Below are positions 23,101-38,150 of a DNA stretch of 64,000 nucleotides, piece by piece. The position numbers and the translations under genes were made by a program. The stretch is from Antedon mediterranea (lineage: Eukaryota; Echinodermata; Crinoidea; Comatulida; Antedonidae), in NCBI RefSeq assembly GCF_964355755.1, contig NC_092677.1, forward strand, positions 15,160,101 through 15,224,100. The letters run 5' to 3'. Positions within the stretch are counted from its first letter, which is position 1. Each line of letters begins with the position of its first letter. The notes under the pieces are model-generated. The model had not been told where the DNA came from, did not search any database, and saw only the letters and a list, made by a program, of their open reading frames with translations.

Positions 23101-26100
23101 TGTCAGTTGACTCAGTTTTTCATGTTTGCCTGCTAACAATGAAATAAATGTTCGCAAATATTGAATGTACACAAAATGTTTATTCATTAATGGTGATGCG
23201 AGTAACTTAGCGTGCTATTTCTGTACAGAAACTCTGCTGTAGTAAATTAGCCCAAGTTGAAGCGTGGGTTTTGTTCTGTCATTATACAAAGATGTTTTGT
23301 ATTTAATTTGTTGACTAAAGGATTTAAATGTAGGCTTTTGTGTTTTAAGGATATTGATTCTCTGTGGTTGAATCCAGGGTGCACTTCAACCACAAAGAAT
23401 CAAAGAAGCTTATTTACATAAAACGGTTTGGATTGTCTGACAACGCGACAGTTTTAAATAAGACATTTTGAGGCCGAATTAAAAAAAAATGAATTTTGCA
23501 TCTTTAATAGATCTCATTAAACTTTAGAGCTTCATGGTATTTTGTACTATTTATATATTTTAGGTGGTTTTTCCCTTACTAAAAATCTAAATTGCGTAAT
23601 AAAGAACGAAATAAATGAATGCTAGTGTGTATGCAAATCATTAAACAATAATTATAACAAACATATTCACCCAAATTGGTAATAAGGTGGGATTACAGAA
23701 CAAACACATGATTGTTATCATGAATACCCTAATGAGACAAAATACAATAATATGGCTAAGCTACTGTAATCTCCTTATTGTAGCTAAAAATTCACTAATA
23801 GTTCAAAAAATGTTCTTTTTTGTTTTCTGACAATAAATGAACTTGGAATCTGGAATGTAGTATACAGCTCAATAATGAGTTTTAATACTGAGGTCATTAT
23901 TGATAAAATTTAACCTCCAAGTAATTATACTATCATTGGGTTGATTGATTTTATTTGAGAATTTGTACTTTGGAAGTCAACATGATGCATCTTTATCATC
24001 AAGTTTTAAAGCCTATTTTACACTAGCAAACTTTAGTTTGTAAACACAAGCCAACCAAACAAAAAGCAAGGTTTACTGGACTAGATACATACAAGTATGT
24101 ACAAGAAAACTTTATAACTCTGCATAACTGTTATTTACAAACTAGCTATGAGTTTGCTACTGTTTTGAAACTAAATCTTTCTCTGGTAAATCAAAAGAAG
24201 TATATCAAAAAGGAACTAAAAATAAATTTGATTTTTTTGTCAAAGTACATCGACATTGACAGGAAATATCAGGCCCTCAATCAAAACCTAGCTGGGTTTG
24301 ATAATACCAATATGCTGAAATTAAATAAACATGATGTTTGTTGGTTTTCATGTAATCCAACACGTTCATCTTTATATCAAATTGAAAAGGTGTGCTTGTC
24401 ATATGTTTAGGTAGCCACTAATCTGTCATATGCTCCGTTTACGATTAGCATCAACAAAATGGTGCTGAGATATTGATCTTTTCAGGTGTTAATTCAATCT
24501 AGTAATCCTATTAAAAATAAAACCATTTTACTATTAATTCATTGGTTTAATTCGTAGATAGAATCGAGAACATATAAATCTCCCTGGATAGAATAATGAA
24601 AATTATGGCACAGAATGTGTTTTGGTATTAGGGGTAATAGTTTGTACAGTTTAAATATGTTGGTTTGATTCAAATAGTGATTACCAACAAGTGTTGTGGT
24701 AGTTAACCACCAATGCAATGAATGATAAGATAGTCAATTGAGTAATATTTTATCAAAATTTGGCTGCTAGAAGATTTAATAGTAGATTAATAAATTACTT
24801 CATCAAATTTTCATTTTGTGGAGTTCAGTTTTACAGCTTTCTTTAATTTAAAGATGTATTGTCCCCCTGAAAAAAATAATTTTGGTTGAATATGCCATTT
24901 TAATTTCACCTAATTGTTATCCACTTTGACCAAAAATTGGATGGAAAAAAATATATTTACCTGAAAAAACTGTAATTTAAAGCAGAAAATAGTCAAATTG
25001 GCTACCAGCCAATGGATTTTTGGTTGAACTTAACCATTTATTTTTGTCATTTTATATGTGAAAACATCATTTTTTTGTTTTTTTCCCTCTGCAAGTGATT
25101 AACTTGATTAAAACTACAAAATAACCTATTCAAAGTCTGATTTAATTAATCTTCATTTTTCATGTTTTTGGGGGACAACACATCTTTAATCTATCTAGGG
25201 TCTACAGTATACAGTACTACACTTTTCTACCTATATTTAAGTTTGTAATTTAAGAACCATCACTTGAGGAATTGAATTGCATTGTTTATATTCTCTAAAG
25301 AAATAATGAACAATATGGCTTGTGCTGTGGTTTGAGGTTACCATAGTTCAGTTCTTGTCAATTCAATATTCATGTGTTGGCACACTTCTTGCCTGATATT
25401 TCTTTTATACAGGTATATATTGAAACCCATTGACAATTTGTTTTCCACTATTTTTTCTTTGAAATTGCTTCAAGGGATATTGTTGTAATATTGTCTTGCT
25501 TTCCATCCACCAAAAATGGAATGTGAAAAGAGTTGAAGTCTATACATTTTTCTTATTCTTCCATCTACCTGTTTTATATCATTCACTTAGTACAGTTTTG
25601 AATTGAACAGATAAAACATTTTAGTGAAAAGTTGTTTAGGTCCTATATTGTAGATCCACTGATGCAATGCTCGAATATAGCAATTTAACACCTGATGTAG
25701 TATGTAACTACCATAGGGCAAAGATGAAGAAAAGCGTTTTTCGTTGTTATTTATAACAAAAAAAGAATATCCTATAAAAAAACCTTCATTATGAAAAAAT
25801 ACAGAAGGTTATAACTGTAATTCAATGCATTAGTTCTGGTACTGATTACATAATCATGACAAATGACATTTTACAAAAAAAATCAATATGTGTTTTATTA
25901 ATGATTCTACATCCTTGTGGATTGAAATGTTTATTTCCAAAAGCCATGAAAAACATGGACCTCACAGAACAAGAGTTTGGTTTGTTTATTGTTACCTAAG
26001 TAGATGACCATGAACAAGGCTCTCATCTTTGATGTTTTAAGGTCAAGAGATGATGGAATTATCATGCTGGGTTTGTCACAATAGGTTTTTATTGTTGATC

Positions 26101-29100
26101 TTGATCAATCACAAGGTAATTGATACCAGAAAACCCTGTTCTCTATGCTTTACCTTAGTAGAGATAAAATAGTGTAATATCTCCATGCTCTATTCATGCT
26201 TTTCTTTACAAATAAGTAACGATTGTTTAGCACCAAATATGGAAATGTTGTTCCAAATATGGACGAAATTGATCCAAATATTAAAGATACTGTTCCATTG
26301 ATTATATTCTCTCAAATATTGTCTGGTTTTTGAATTGAATTGAAGCTGGCTTAACAAAAATGGAATTAATACCAGAGAGATATGGAATCTGTTTTTATCA
26401 AATATATACCAAGTTTTAACAAATTTGCAAATTGTTTGACTGAATTATGGAATTTGTTTATCAAATATTAGTTATTAAAGTTTTTTTATAGTGTTTTATA
26501 TCAATATAATTTATTATTCTGTTGGATACATTTCCTTCTGTATAAATCAATGTCCAGTTTTACCATATTAAATATCATAGAACTGTCTATGTCAATTTTG
26601 TATGAACAAATTTATGTATTTACAATCTGTCAGGTTGGTCTATAAGGGGTTATTATAGTATTGAGATTTACATATTACACCATATATATAATATGATTCT
26701 ACTAGAAAATATATTGATTTTACCAAGTTTCTACAGACATTTTGACAAAAATGAATTTATTGAATATTTATAAAATGGTTACTCATTCATAGTCGGACAG
26801 TATCATATCTAATTACAAAGTAAATATTTACATTGTTCCCCTAAAAAAAATCAATTTTTGGATATTGATACTGATAAATTTAAAATGGCTCCAACTACTA
26901 TATGAGAATATAGTATGTGATAATAATATGATTCTTTATATATGTATTATTGATGTTGCTATACTGATTTGAATAAACACAACTGTAGGCCTACTACAGT
27001 AGCTGGACTATAGAATGTGTAATCTAAATAACCTTTGGTATTCAACATTAAACTACTGGTATCATAATTGGGTCCATGTTTGATCCACATTTTCATGGTA
27101 AACACAATGAGCCTATGCTTTGCAATAATGATTGTATTATAAGTGTGTATTTAATCTACACCTACATACAATAAAAATCATCTTTTTCCTGTGGTTCTTT
27201 GAATATATTAATAAATGTATCACAATAACAAATTTCTACTATTTACAATTTTAAATTAATTACTAACTATTTCAAAACTTCCTTATAAATGTCTACATGC
27301 AAGATAAAGCAAAGAATTTAAGTAAACTGCAGTTTAATAACTATTTTTAATGATTCATCCACTTAATGCAATACTTGCATGATTGAGTATTTATTCAAAG
27401 ATTGGTTTAAAGTTTAGAATGAAATTACTGCAGTAACTGCAATAATGTTTACATTATATCTCATCATAACATTACTCAATATGTGGGCTTAAACTTGCTA
27501 AATTCAGTGTTTTCATTATTCTCAAAGATGGTTTTGATTAAGAAATGAACAACTAATTCTGTAATCATGGTAATAAAGAGCTGGCTTGCTATTCCAAGTA
27601 TTCATAGTAAGATACCCTTGAACTACCACCAGGCTGATTGCATTTAGTCCAACCTCCTGCCTAAAAAAGTAATTCTCTTTGCCCTCTATCCCACCCATGG
27701 CGGTTTTCCTCTGTCAGGATTGTTGAACAGCTTCTTGTCTAACAAGGTGTGATTTTTGAACAAATTAGAATTTAAAATGACCTTTGAGATTATATATATA
27801 CTGTATGTAATTTTTACTTGTTAGATTCTCTTTAGGGGAATTCAATCAATCAACCAGACTATAAACACTTTCCTTGAAATTGAATTTCAAATGTATATCA
27901 TTATTTTTATTCTAGAGTTCTTATGGATTTGAAATATCTTTTCTAGCTTCCTTAAAATAAAATTAACTTCATAAATGACTATTCTCCTAGAAATATTGAT
28001 AAAGTATAGCCGTTAACAATTTTGAAAAATAGTTTTTATTGTACTAAGTATTAAATACATTTTTCCGAAGTGCTACTGTAGTTGTAATATGTGATTAGAG
28101 GATTATATACAGTACCGACCATATGCTACACCCCTGTGTAGTACCATCTACTGAAACACCTTCGTAATATAATGTTGACTTGATATTATTTTATATACCA
28201 CTTTATCTCATAAGTGGCTATTGATCCCAGCCTTTGGCAAAACAACTTAATATGCAAATTTCATGTAATACATACTGTTTTGAGATATCTAATTTATGGT
28301 AACCACTTTTGATAATATTTTCTCATGAAGCTTATCAAAACATATTTCTTATTTTAGCCTTGGAAATATGATTTAATGTGTTTCACAGGGATTAATTTCC
28401 ACAGGTCTCAATGCAAAAAAAATAAACAAAAACATGTTTTGTTTTTTGAATCTAATCTGATTGACTTTATCAAATTAATGTTGTTTTTTCTTTCAGACTA
28501 GAACCCCTATTAAGGAGACACCATTGGGACCCATAAAGGGTGTCTCCTGAATTGCTTTGTCAGAAAAGTCAATGATTTTGCTTATGTCAATATTCAAAAT
28601 AACCTATATAAAAAAAAACATGTTTTGATAATTATAGCCTCAGATTTTCAATCAAGTAATTCTTGGCTATCTTGATTTGATATGCCATCCATCTATACAT
28701 TGTATTTAATTAATATAAATTAAAAATATAATATAACGGTAACCAGTGTTTTACAGCTCACTATGTCGGTCGGACGGTTGGTCGGTCGGTTGGTCGATCA
28801 GTCGGTCGGTATGTATATGGCCTTGTTTTTGGTGGGACAACAACCAACAGACATTTTTTAGAAAATTGGTGAAAGAAATAAATATGCAAATTAAATATCA
28901 GCCTCTATTCTTACCATTCTTAAATATTTATTTCTCATGCCTATATCCCACAGGATTATTATTAACTCAAACAGAAATGCCACTACCAAAATTAGGACAG
29001 TATAATAATTTTCCTCGCATTTGCAACATAAAAAAAGTTACTAGGGTCTTAGTCATTATAAATGATTCATTTGTCATTAAACAAAAGACAATTGTACAGT

Positions 29101-32100
29101 ATATTTAATGTTGATTACATATTAGTTATGTGTGTCACATACAGGTTGAAAGCTTTGAAAAATGAAACTACTAAATAAATTACAATAATTGATATAAAGA
29201 ACGCCTGAGGCAGAAAATCTTCAATTTTATTAGTTGGAAAACGGTAATTATGTCATAAATGTTATTAACTAAGGAATGATTTGACCAATTTCTCAAACCT
29301 TTGTCTCATTTATTAATATCGTATAATTTAAAATGTGCATTTTGTTTTCGAGTTTCCATTCAAAGTGGAATAAACTTGTGATAGATTTTTACTTGAACTT
29401 AATTTTATCAGTAGTAAAATATTTGTGAATAACTTTTTGTAGGATATGTTTTGCATACTATAACAAACTGAAATTTGAAAGGCTAAAAAATGCTGTATTT
29501 AACTTAAAACCTAATGATAATTTGTGCTATCTTTGGCTCTCTGATTTTAGGGGTGTGTGAGAGAGCCGACTGGGCCCCCTTAGATCTACCTATAGTATAT
29601 ATGATAGTCAATCCGTTCACGAGACAAACATATACACACAATGTATCTAGGATTGCAGTGAAGCAAAATTTTCTTAATTTTTTTTTATGAGACCACATTT
29701 ACATTTAAAAACGTGGGCGATTGAAATGTTCAGTTAACATACACAGTGAGTGCCAAGATTAGCAATAAAGGTTATAAGAAGACATTTCTCGGTTCATTGT
29801 TTTTATGTCAGCCATTGAACTTGGATGAAGACACTGGAAACTTGATCAGGATTAACCCAATTAGTTAATGAATGTAATCGCATTCACTCAATGTAGAGTC
29901 ATGCTTGCTTAAGTATTAGTAATGAATTTAATATTAAATTGAATTTACTTTGTCTAACGATACACAAGAATTTTATTTACAGATGTGTAAAGATTTCATA
30001 GTCTGTCTGGTTTTTGTGTAGTGAGTTATGGTAGATATTGGAGTAAGTAAGCGAACAAATATTCATTTACTGCTTTTTTAAGATATTATTGGTCTAATAC
30101 AGTATACTGTACAATGGTAACATTTACATTGTCACACTTGAACTCACTTGGATGGACATTTATTGGTATGTGGATGGGCACATTTGAGTCAATGACACTT
30201 TCACCTATAATGTAGGCTTCGAATAACTTAAAAAAAAAAAAATCTGGATAATATGATAATATAATATATAATTTTTGTCTGTGTTATATTTATTTGTTAA
30301 AACAAGTAGGAAAAGCTACCGAATCAGTATACTGTAGTAGGAAATGGAGAATTTTTTTTTTATTGTTAACCGTTTTTGATGTTGTATTGTTTTATGTTTC
30401 AAACCAGTTAGTGGCGGTATTTATCGCTGTTGGTTTTGACTGAATAAAATAAAATAAAAAATAAAATATATACACCTTAAATATTCATTTCATCACTGTG
30501 TTGTCGAATCCTAAATAAACGTTTACTATGAATCAAATGAAAATGAAAAATTCATAGAATTGAAATAAAAAGCCTGTTTTTTAATCGAAAGTCTTTTAAT
30601 TTCCTCTCCTGCTGGTAATTTTACGGTAAATTAGACCCTTTGTTGGTTCGTGAGTGCCATCAGCTCAACGACTCGTTCAAGCGTGTCACTATGGTTCTGT
30701 GCTTTACTACCTTTAGGCAAGTAGGCTATTCATACTGTGTAAAAACATTTTGTAAAGATCAACCCCTCACACGTCGTACAGTAGCAGATGCATTTGGCAG
30801 AGATTAAAAATGGAATCTTTATTCATAGTTCAATTAATTATGAAATGGTTTTTTTTTATTGTTTATTTATATATTATTGTAAACAAGATTCAATCAAGTT
30901 ACAATGAGTATTAACTACAGTGACATAGTTGAAAAATACTGTAAATATTTAAACTAAAATGATGCATCAATATTAAGGCAGATTTTATAGACGCCGACAT
31001 CATTGAATGATGAAATGTCCATATATAAATATGTAGTGGTACTGTTGATTGGTGGTTCACATGCTTGCTTTCTTATTCAAGGATCATTGGTTCAAATCTT
31101 GTCAAAATTCTAACATAGTGCCGCTAAAAAGCCTATCATATGAGTTTTAAACATGTAATTAGGTCATGTGTCTATTGGATGATAAATATGGAACCATATA
31201 ACATGTTAAATAACTATAACAAAAATATTAATTATTTATTCTTTTTTCAGATTTTTTTTTAAACATAGCGGACATTCATTATATCTATATATTTATTTCC
31301 TGATAAAGGGCTAGTGTTGCCCGAAAGCTCTGCTAACTTTTATGGCTGTTTTACTTCTCGTTTTGATTTAGATTTTCGCTTTTATTTTGTATCTCCATTG
31401 AGATCCAGCCACTGATACCCACAGCATTGTCATTTTTTCAGTAATTTGCCTTTGGATTTATATAATTATTTCCTTATATATCCCCTAGATTCAACTTTCT
31501 TCATTTAAAAAAAAATAATTAAAATAAAGTATGTTTGTAACCTTTCCGTTGGAAAAAGTTCATAGGATAAAAGTTATATTATGTATGCCTACAGTAGTTC
31601 ATACAGTAGCCGACATATTTAAAAGGCCTCTTTGGATTTAGGTGCATAAACTGATTATCATGTATTATATATATAGACCTAATAAGACGTAGGTGACACA
31701 TATTCAAAGGCCCTTTAGGTTTAGGTGCAGAACTCAGATTAGCAAGCTGTTGGGACATATACAGTACAGTACAAAAATTTACACCACAGACACCTGTTGA
31801 ATTTCAATCAACTGTAAATGAACAATTTGGAAAAAACATGAAGAGCTCTTTAATTGATGGTGTTTTCATTATACACTTCAGTGAAGCAGCTCAATGAAGC
31901 CGCAAGATATATTATGAAAAAAGATATATACGTGTGGGTAGATGATAACATGGTTCATGATATAATATATGCAATAAAATTTAACATAAGTAGGTAGGTG
32001 TAGATATATTTATGAGTAGGGTTTCACCAAGATAAATTGTAATCGCACACACTGAAAGAAATAGAACATTGTATCTAATAAATTAAAAGAATGAATTATA

Positions 32101-35100
32101 TCATATATTATTTCATATTTTTAGCTGGTCTGTAAAATATTTTTTAAATGTCATAAAAATAAAAAATAGCAAACTTTATCCAAAGCTAGTAAAATAGAAA
32201 TAAATGGAATATAAAAAAAAATGGGAATCGCGAAAAAATAATTTATCCTTGCAAAATAAAATGAATAAATAAATTCATATTAATACAGAATACATAAACA
32301 GTATAAAAAAACATACAATATCATTATCATATCAAAAGGGCATTAATTTATAAATAAAAATAATCAATACTATTGAAATTATTTGTAATTCAGTGCGTGA
32401 CGAACCATTAATATCATCAATTCAGTGTAAACGTCACAATATTATCCAAGTATTGCTTCCATGTATCAAATTACTATTAAACATTATTTGCAATACAGTA
32501 GTTGTGAAAAAACGCCTACTTTAAATGATGGTTATCGAATAAGCGTTTATAATGACTCAAATTATTGTCGCTGTATATTAATGGAAAGAATAAGGTTAAA
32601 TATTACTGTTATACTATTAAATAGTGTTGAGTCGAGTGATTTACTGGTTATGTCAGTGGGCACTGCAAACCACTGACATCTGCACAGGTTTAGGGTTCTC
32701 TTTGACCATAGCCCTGGTGGTAATCTTCTCAGATAAGAGATGCTAAACTGGAGGTCCAATATGCATCTGGCTTTATGTGCACTGAAAACAACCTAGTGCA
32801 TCTTTCGAAATGAGTAAGAGGTTACCCCAGTGTTCGGCTTGTCCATTTCAGCCCTTGCCATTTATCTCTGACCATGCCGTATATATCTCTGCATTGGGCT
32901 AACAACTGGGAGTTTAATCACTATTTGTTATGTAACCAAAAGAGTAAGATTATGGAACTCACTCACATACTATAGTATATACTGGTATAAGCAGAATCAA
33001 TGGGGAATTAAATATACTGCTGTAAATATATTGGTACTTGTTGTAATTTCCTCCCACTGTTTAATTGACGATGAATTTAGTATTGAACCCTTCAATAGTC
33101 AATACCCAGACCTTGGTGGTTTATGCAAGAAGAAACAGTAGGAATTGTTGTCATTAGTTTCTATGGCAATCTTTGTCTATTGTTAAAGGGCAGATGCATC
33201 TTGCCATTAATTTGTTTAGCGAGACAAGATAGGTAATCTAATGATTGAAACGATTTAGCTGATTATAGAATATGTGAATTTTATGTCAAATTATAAAGTT
33301 GTCAATACATTTAAAAGACTAGATTTTAGAATGAAACTGATGTTGGTTATATGTCTTGCTAATCTTACCTGGACAAAACAACATTAGCCATTTTTCTATG
33401 AAGTGGAGGAAAATATGAAAGGACGCATTTTCAACCTCACAGTCGCAATGAGACAGTCTGGTAGTGGGAGTGATGGTTTGTGTATTTTTCTCTCTTCTTC
33501 TTCCTCTATTATATTCATAATTGCCTCAATCTCTCTCCTCCCTCTCTCCTTGTCTTGCTACCGACCTTTAAATGACTATATATAGTATATCATATATCAA
33601 TTCAACTTTTATTATAAAGACAGGAATTATGGAACTGATATATTATGGTTATGATAGAGAAATCAATACATGGATTGTACCATCACAGCAGCTGGAAAAT
33701 TAGAGGTATTTCCCAAACAGGAACTAGGAATGTCAATTGTCTATTAAATTAGTATGTTTAATTAAGTTTGGACTTTCAAAATAGCCATACAAGGAGATGT
33801 TTATCACATTTGGCCAGCTCATCTGTGCACTACAGTACTTATTCTGAACTGTAATTAATTACAAATGTTATTATAGGCTTAAAGTTTGTAGGAGTGAACA
33901 TAGTTATGACCATATTTATTACAAATAAAATGAGTCCAATAATAATAAACATTTTGTGGTGATTTATAATAAAGTTGATCAATTAATTAAGTTATAAGTT
34001 GATCTAAGTATCATATGGCTTTTTATTTGTACTGAATCGTACTATGAATAATTGACATTTTTGCAAACTACTGATTCTATATCTTTTGTAATAGAAATTC
34101 TGGTTGGCAATATTACCAAGTTTAAACATGTTTCTATTTACACAAGGCTAAAGGTCAAATAAACAACCAAATTGCTTTTTATAGCAAATTCTCCAGTGTT
34201 TAGCCTTGGTAGCGTTGTTGACATAAGAAATTGACCAATTGAGTATTACAACATAGTTGTATCACCATTGAACTTGTTTGAGACTTTTGTGTTTCCCAGG
34301 CCATGTTGTACAGTAGTTCCACCATCAGCTATACTGACCCTGAGCTAGGTTGACCATGGAAAATCTGACCATCAGATATGCTATAATAATTGGCACAGTT
34401 CTTTTAATTAACTGTATGGTTGATCATCATCATCATCACATATTCATTTAATAAATCAAAAACCACCTGGTAACATCTTTAAATAATTAACTATTTTTAG
34501 GTTAAACAAATTGATGAATATTTATAACCTATATTCATTATACAAATCTTTAAATAAGTATATATATTTTCTGCAGAGAATAGAATTTGTTATTACTAAA
34601 ACAGTCAAATGTTAATTTTTTCTTGTAGGTGAATCTGTCAAGATTGTAGAAGTTGGTCTTGGAGAATCTGCCATCCTTCCATGCTACCAACGTGCCACTG
34701 GTTCTTTCCTTCTGGAATGGAAGCGCCGCGATCTCACCGAATCCATATTCATTCTACTAAGTCCAAAGACCACCGAACCACACATTGATTCACGGTATAC
34801 CGGTCGTATTGACATAGTCGATGATGGCGTCTCTCTACAAATGGATGACATCAGAGTAGAGGATGCTGGGAGTTATCAGTGTACAGTCAACCCTCTTACA
34901 AATTGGGATCGAAGTTCCAATTTTACTTGGATAAATTTAGTCATCAAAGGTTGGTATTTTAAATGGCTTTTGTAGCCTATGTCTATCTGTTCAAGTTTCA
35001 GAGCTTGGTTTTCTGTTTTTAATAGGAATCTGTCATTCGTAAATAATTTAAAGGAATGCGTTTAATAAGAATTAATGTAATCGTGCCACCTCTGTAGGCC

Positions 35101-38100
35101 TATATGAAGTGTGTTTGGCTCGTTCATTGGTTGTCCCATCTCAGCTCCTTTCATGTCATGCACTTGTTCTCATTGAACTTGAAAAAGGGTAAATTTAATA
35201 TACTTAACCAAGACCAAATTGTACTTTTGAATTGGGATTATTGTTTAACTTTAACCATTAAAATTTAACAGCATTTGAATTTTGGAGTTTTAACAATATT
35301 TTAGGGCCTGTTCAGACCTACGGAGTTTTGCTTTCGTATCGTACACGGTGTACAACTCCATAGGTCTGAACCAGGAAAGAATTAGTAGACGGCACTTACG
35401 ATACAAAAGTCAGCCCAAATTGGTCACACTTCAGTTTCAGAAGAAAGCGTTAGTTAAGCAAATCTGAACAATTTGCTGTTACAACGCTAATTATAATATG
35501 CATTGCTCAATGGATCTGACCATACCCTTAGTAAGTTGTACTCCAAATACAGAGGTCAATAAAATTAACCATTGCACTTGATTTAACCCAGTGGAAATTG
35601 TAGGCAGCATTTGAATTAAGATTTTTTTTATTAACTTAGCTGACGACTAGTTTAAATTGACAAATTAAATCTTGTGGAACACAAGTACAGTACTAGTTCA
35701 ACCCATAGTTCTATTTCTATTTTATCTATAATATCTGCCCACCAGTAGCTTTTCTTCACTTCATTTTCATATTTAGTAGATATGTGTGAACATCACATAA
35801 CAATTAAGTCTTTTCATGAATAAGCAATCAACAAGTCTAGTTTCACAGTTCATTGGCTATGTAATGTGAAAAATGTTGTTATTAGTGAAATGATAAAAAC
35901 ATTGATTCACAAATCAGCAACAGATTAAATGCTTTAAACATAGACTTGATTAATCTTGGTACTGTATTTAGCTGGCCGAGTGTTGACAAAGTGCGAGGCA
36001 GCGAGGCATGCCAAATATTTGTGCGAGGCATCATTTTATCATTTCCAAAAGTGCGAGGCATGCGAGGCATATAGTTTACAATTTCAAAAAGGTGCGAGGC
36101 ATATCTTAACGTGCTATTATGCTATATTATAGGCCTAATAATCAATCGATACAAGCGTATCTAAATAGGTTCGTGTATACACTCATCATGTTGTTTATTT
36201 TTATGTAACGATTGTTTTTTCATTCAAGTCATATCGTGTCAAATTTTACTTTTACAAAAGTGCCCAAACTACGGTTCAAAAATCTGAACGACAGTCTTCA
36301 ACTTTCGATAAACAATAATTGTTATAGCGACACACTCATCAAATGACTGCAATGTTTGTCGGCATTTCGAGCGTGTTCACTCACATGTCTCTCGAACATA
36401 GCAGAGTTAAAATAATATTTTGTCACACCACTGCGCCTAGATCCGGTAGACCCGAGAGATGGAAAATCCCTCTTTACTATTTAGCAGGTAGCGGAATGAT
36501 TCAGCCCTCAGCTCAGAGGATTGTGGTGCATTCCCCTCCTATAGCACGTGGTTTCAGCAGCAACGCACAGACTTCTCTCTGAGCGGCGTGCCAAAGACAT
36601 TTTTGACATTCCATTCTCTAGGAACAACACGTGTACCTCTCTCGCAAATAAGGTGAACAGCGATTGCCAGGACAAGTTCAATAACTGGCGGTGAATAAAA
36701 GGTAACTGATATGGCGATCCAATAACATGCCGCAAAGAAAAAAATTGCGACAGAATTCTGGAGCGCGTGTGAAAAAAGACTTACGTCCGACAATTGTAAT
36801 ACTAGGCCTAAAATTAAACTTTAGCTAATATGCTTAGCCCTAAACTAGATAAGAGGCCTATGTAGAAAATAATTTAATCAATTTTGATATAATAATAATT
36901 GGTGTAATATATTCCTGTTTTAGTAAGCTAGGTATATTACGAACGATTTTTATTTATTGTTGTCCATGTACGTACTAATAAACCTGGCGCTAGTTTCCTT
37001 CGCTTGTATTTTTACTCCAAATTTGATAACTAACTTTATCGTGTGAATACTACACCTTAGAAGTATACCTCATGAGTACTTTAATGAAAGAATCACATAA
37101 AAAGTAACAAATAAATCCTTAAATTAATGATTTTACAGGCGTGTTTCTCGCACACTGTTCGCGAATTTCACTTATTCAATGTTCAATATTTTTGTTTCTA
37201 TGGAGCGCCAAAAGAGCAACGATAATAGAGGACTAAAACTCAGTGGAATGCGTCAATTTCTCATGCATTTATTGGTGAAAAACACGTTTTATTTCAATAT
37301 ATTTGTTAATTTGTCAATAAAAATGCTGTAATATGTTACTGCTGATACTGTTCTGTTTTCAAAGAATAATAATCGATCCTAAATCAACATCACTACCTAG
37401 TCTAGACCTAGGACATCCTACTAAGGATATTATGATGAATTTTTCTATTTTATTCTTTAAAAGGTTAACGAAACCGTGTACATTATCAACAGTAACATTT
37501 TTTCTTACTGACAGTGACAAAATCTATTGAAATTGTACTTGATTTTCACCAAATAATGCGTTAAATACAAATGGATTCCACAGAGTTTTTAGCCCTCTAA
37601 TTAATTTTGCTCTTTTGGCGTTCCATAGAAACTAAAATATTGAACATTGAGTGTGCAAAATGCGAGAAAAACAACGTCTGTAAAATCACCAATTTAATGG
37701 ATTTATTGTTACTTTTATGTGATTTTTCTTCATTAAAGTAGGCCTACTGATTCTAAGCTGTGGTATTCAGGATAAAGTTGGTTAAAATACAAGGCAGGTG
37801 CAAAAGGAAACTAGCCTAGCGGGCCTAGCTAGGCCTAGGCTACTTCAATTTCGGTGATTTCCTGCCTTGCAATTTTGAGAAATGATAAAATGATGCCTCG
37901 CATTTTTTGATGATGGTAAAACGATGCCTCGCATAAATTTATGACTTGCCTCTCATGCCTTCCCTGCCTCGCGTGCCTCGCTGCCTCGCACTTTGTTACT
38001 ACCCTACAGTAGCTGGCCTCAAATAAAAATTGTACACTGTTCTACTTTTTAGATCTAATAGTATTTTTTTTTGTATTCAAGAGGACACCATTCAGTGGTG

Positions 38101-38111
38101 GCGCCAGCGGG

Positions 38112-38150
<39 letters not shown>

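Noticed and set aside
28746-29108. 120-codon open frame
   Set aside because: Starts in a GTCGGTCG repeat and has no recognisable domain or splice support.
36343-36793. Short open frames inside the 2-kb element
   Set aside because: Overlapping on both strands, under 80 codons, no transposase motif.
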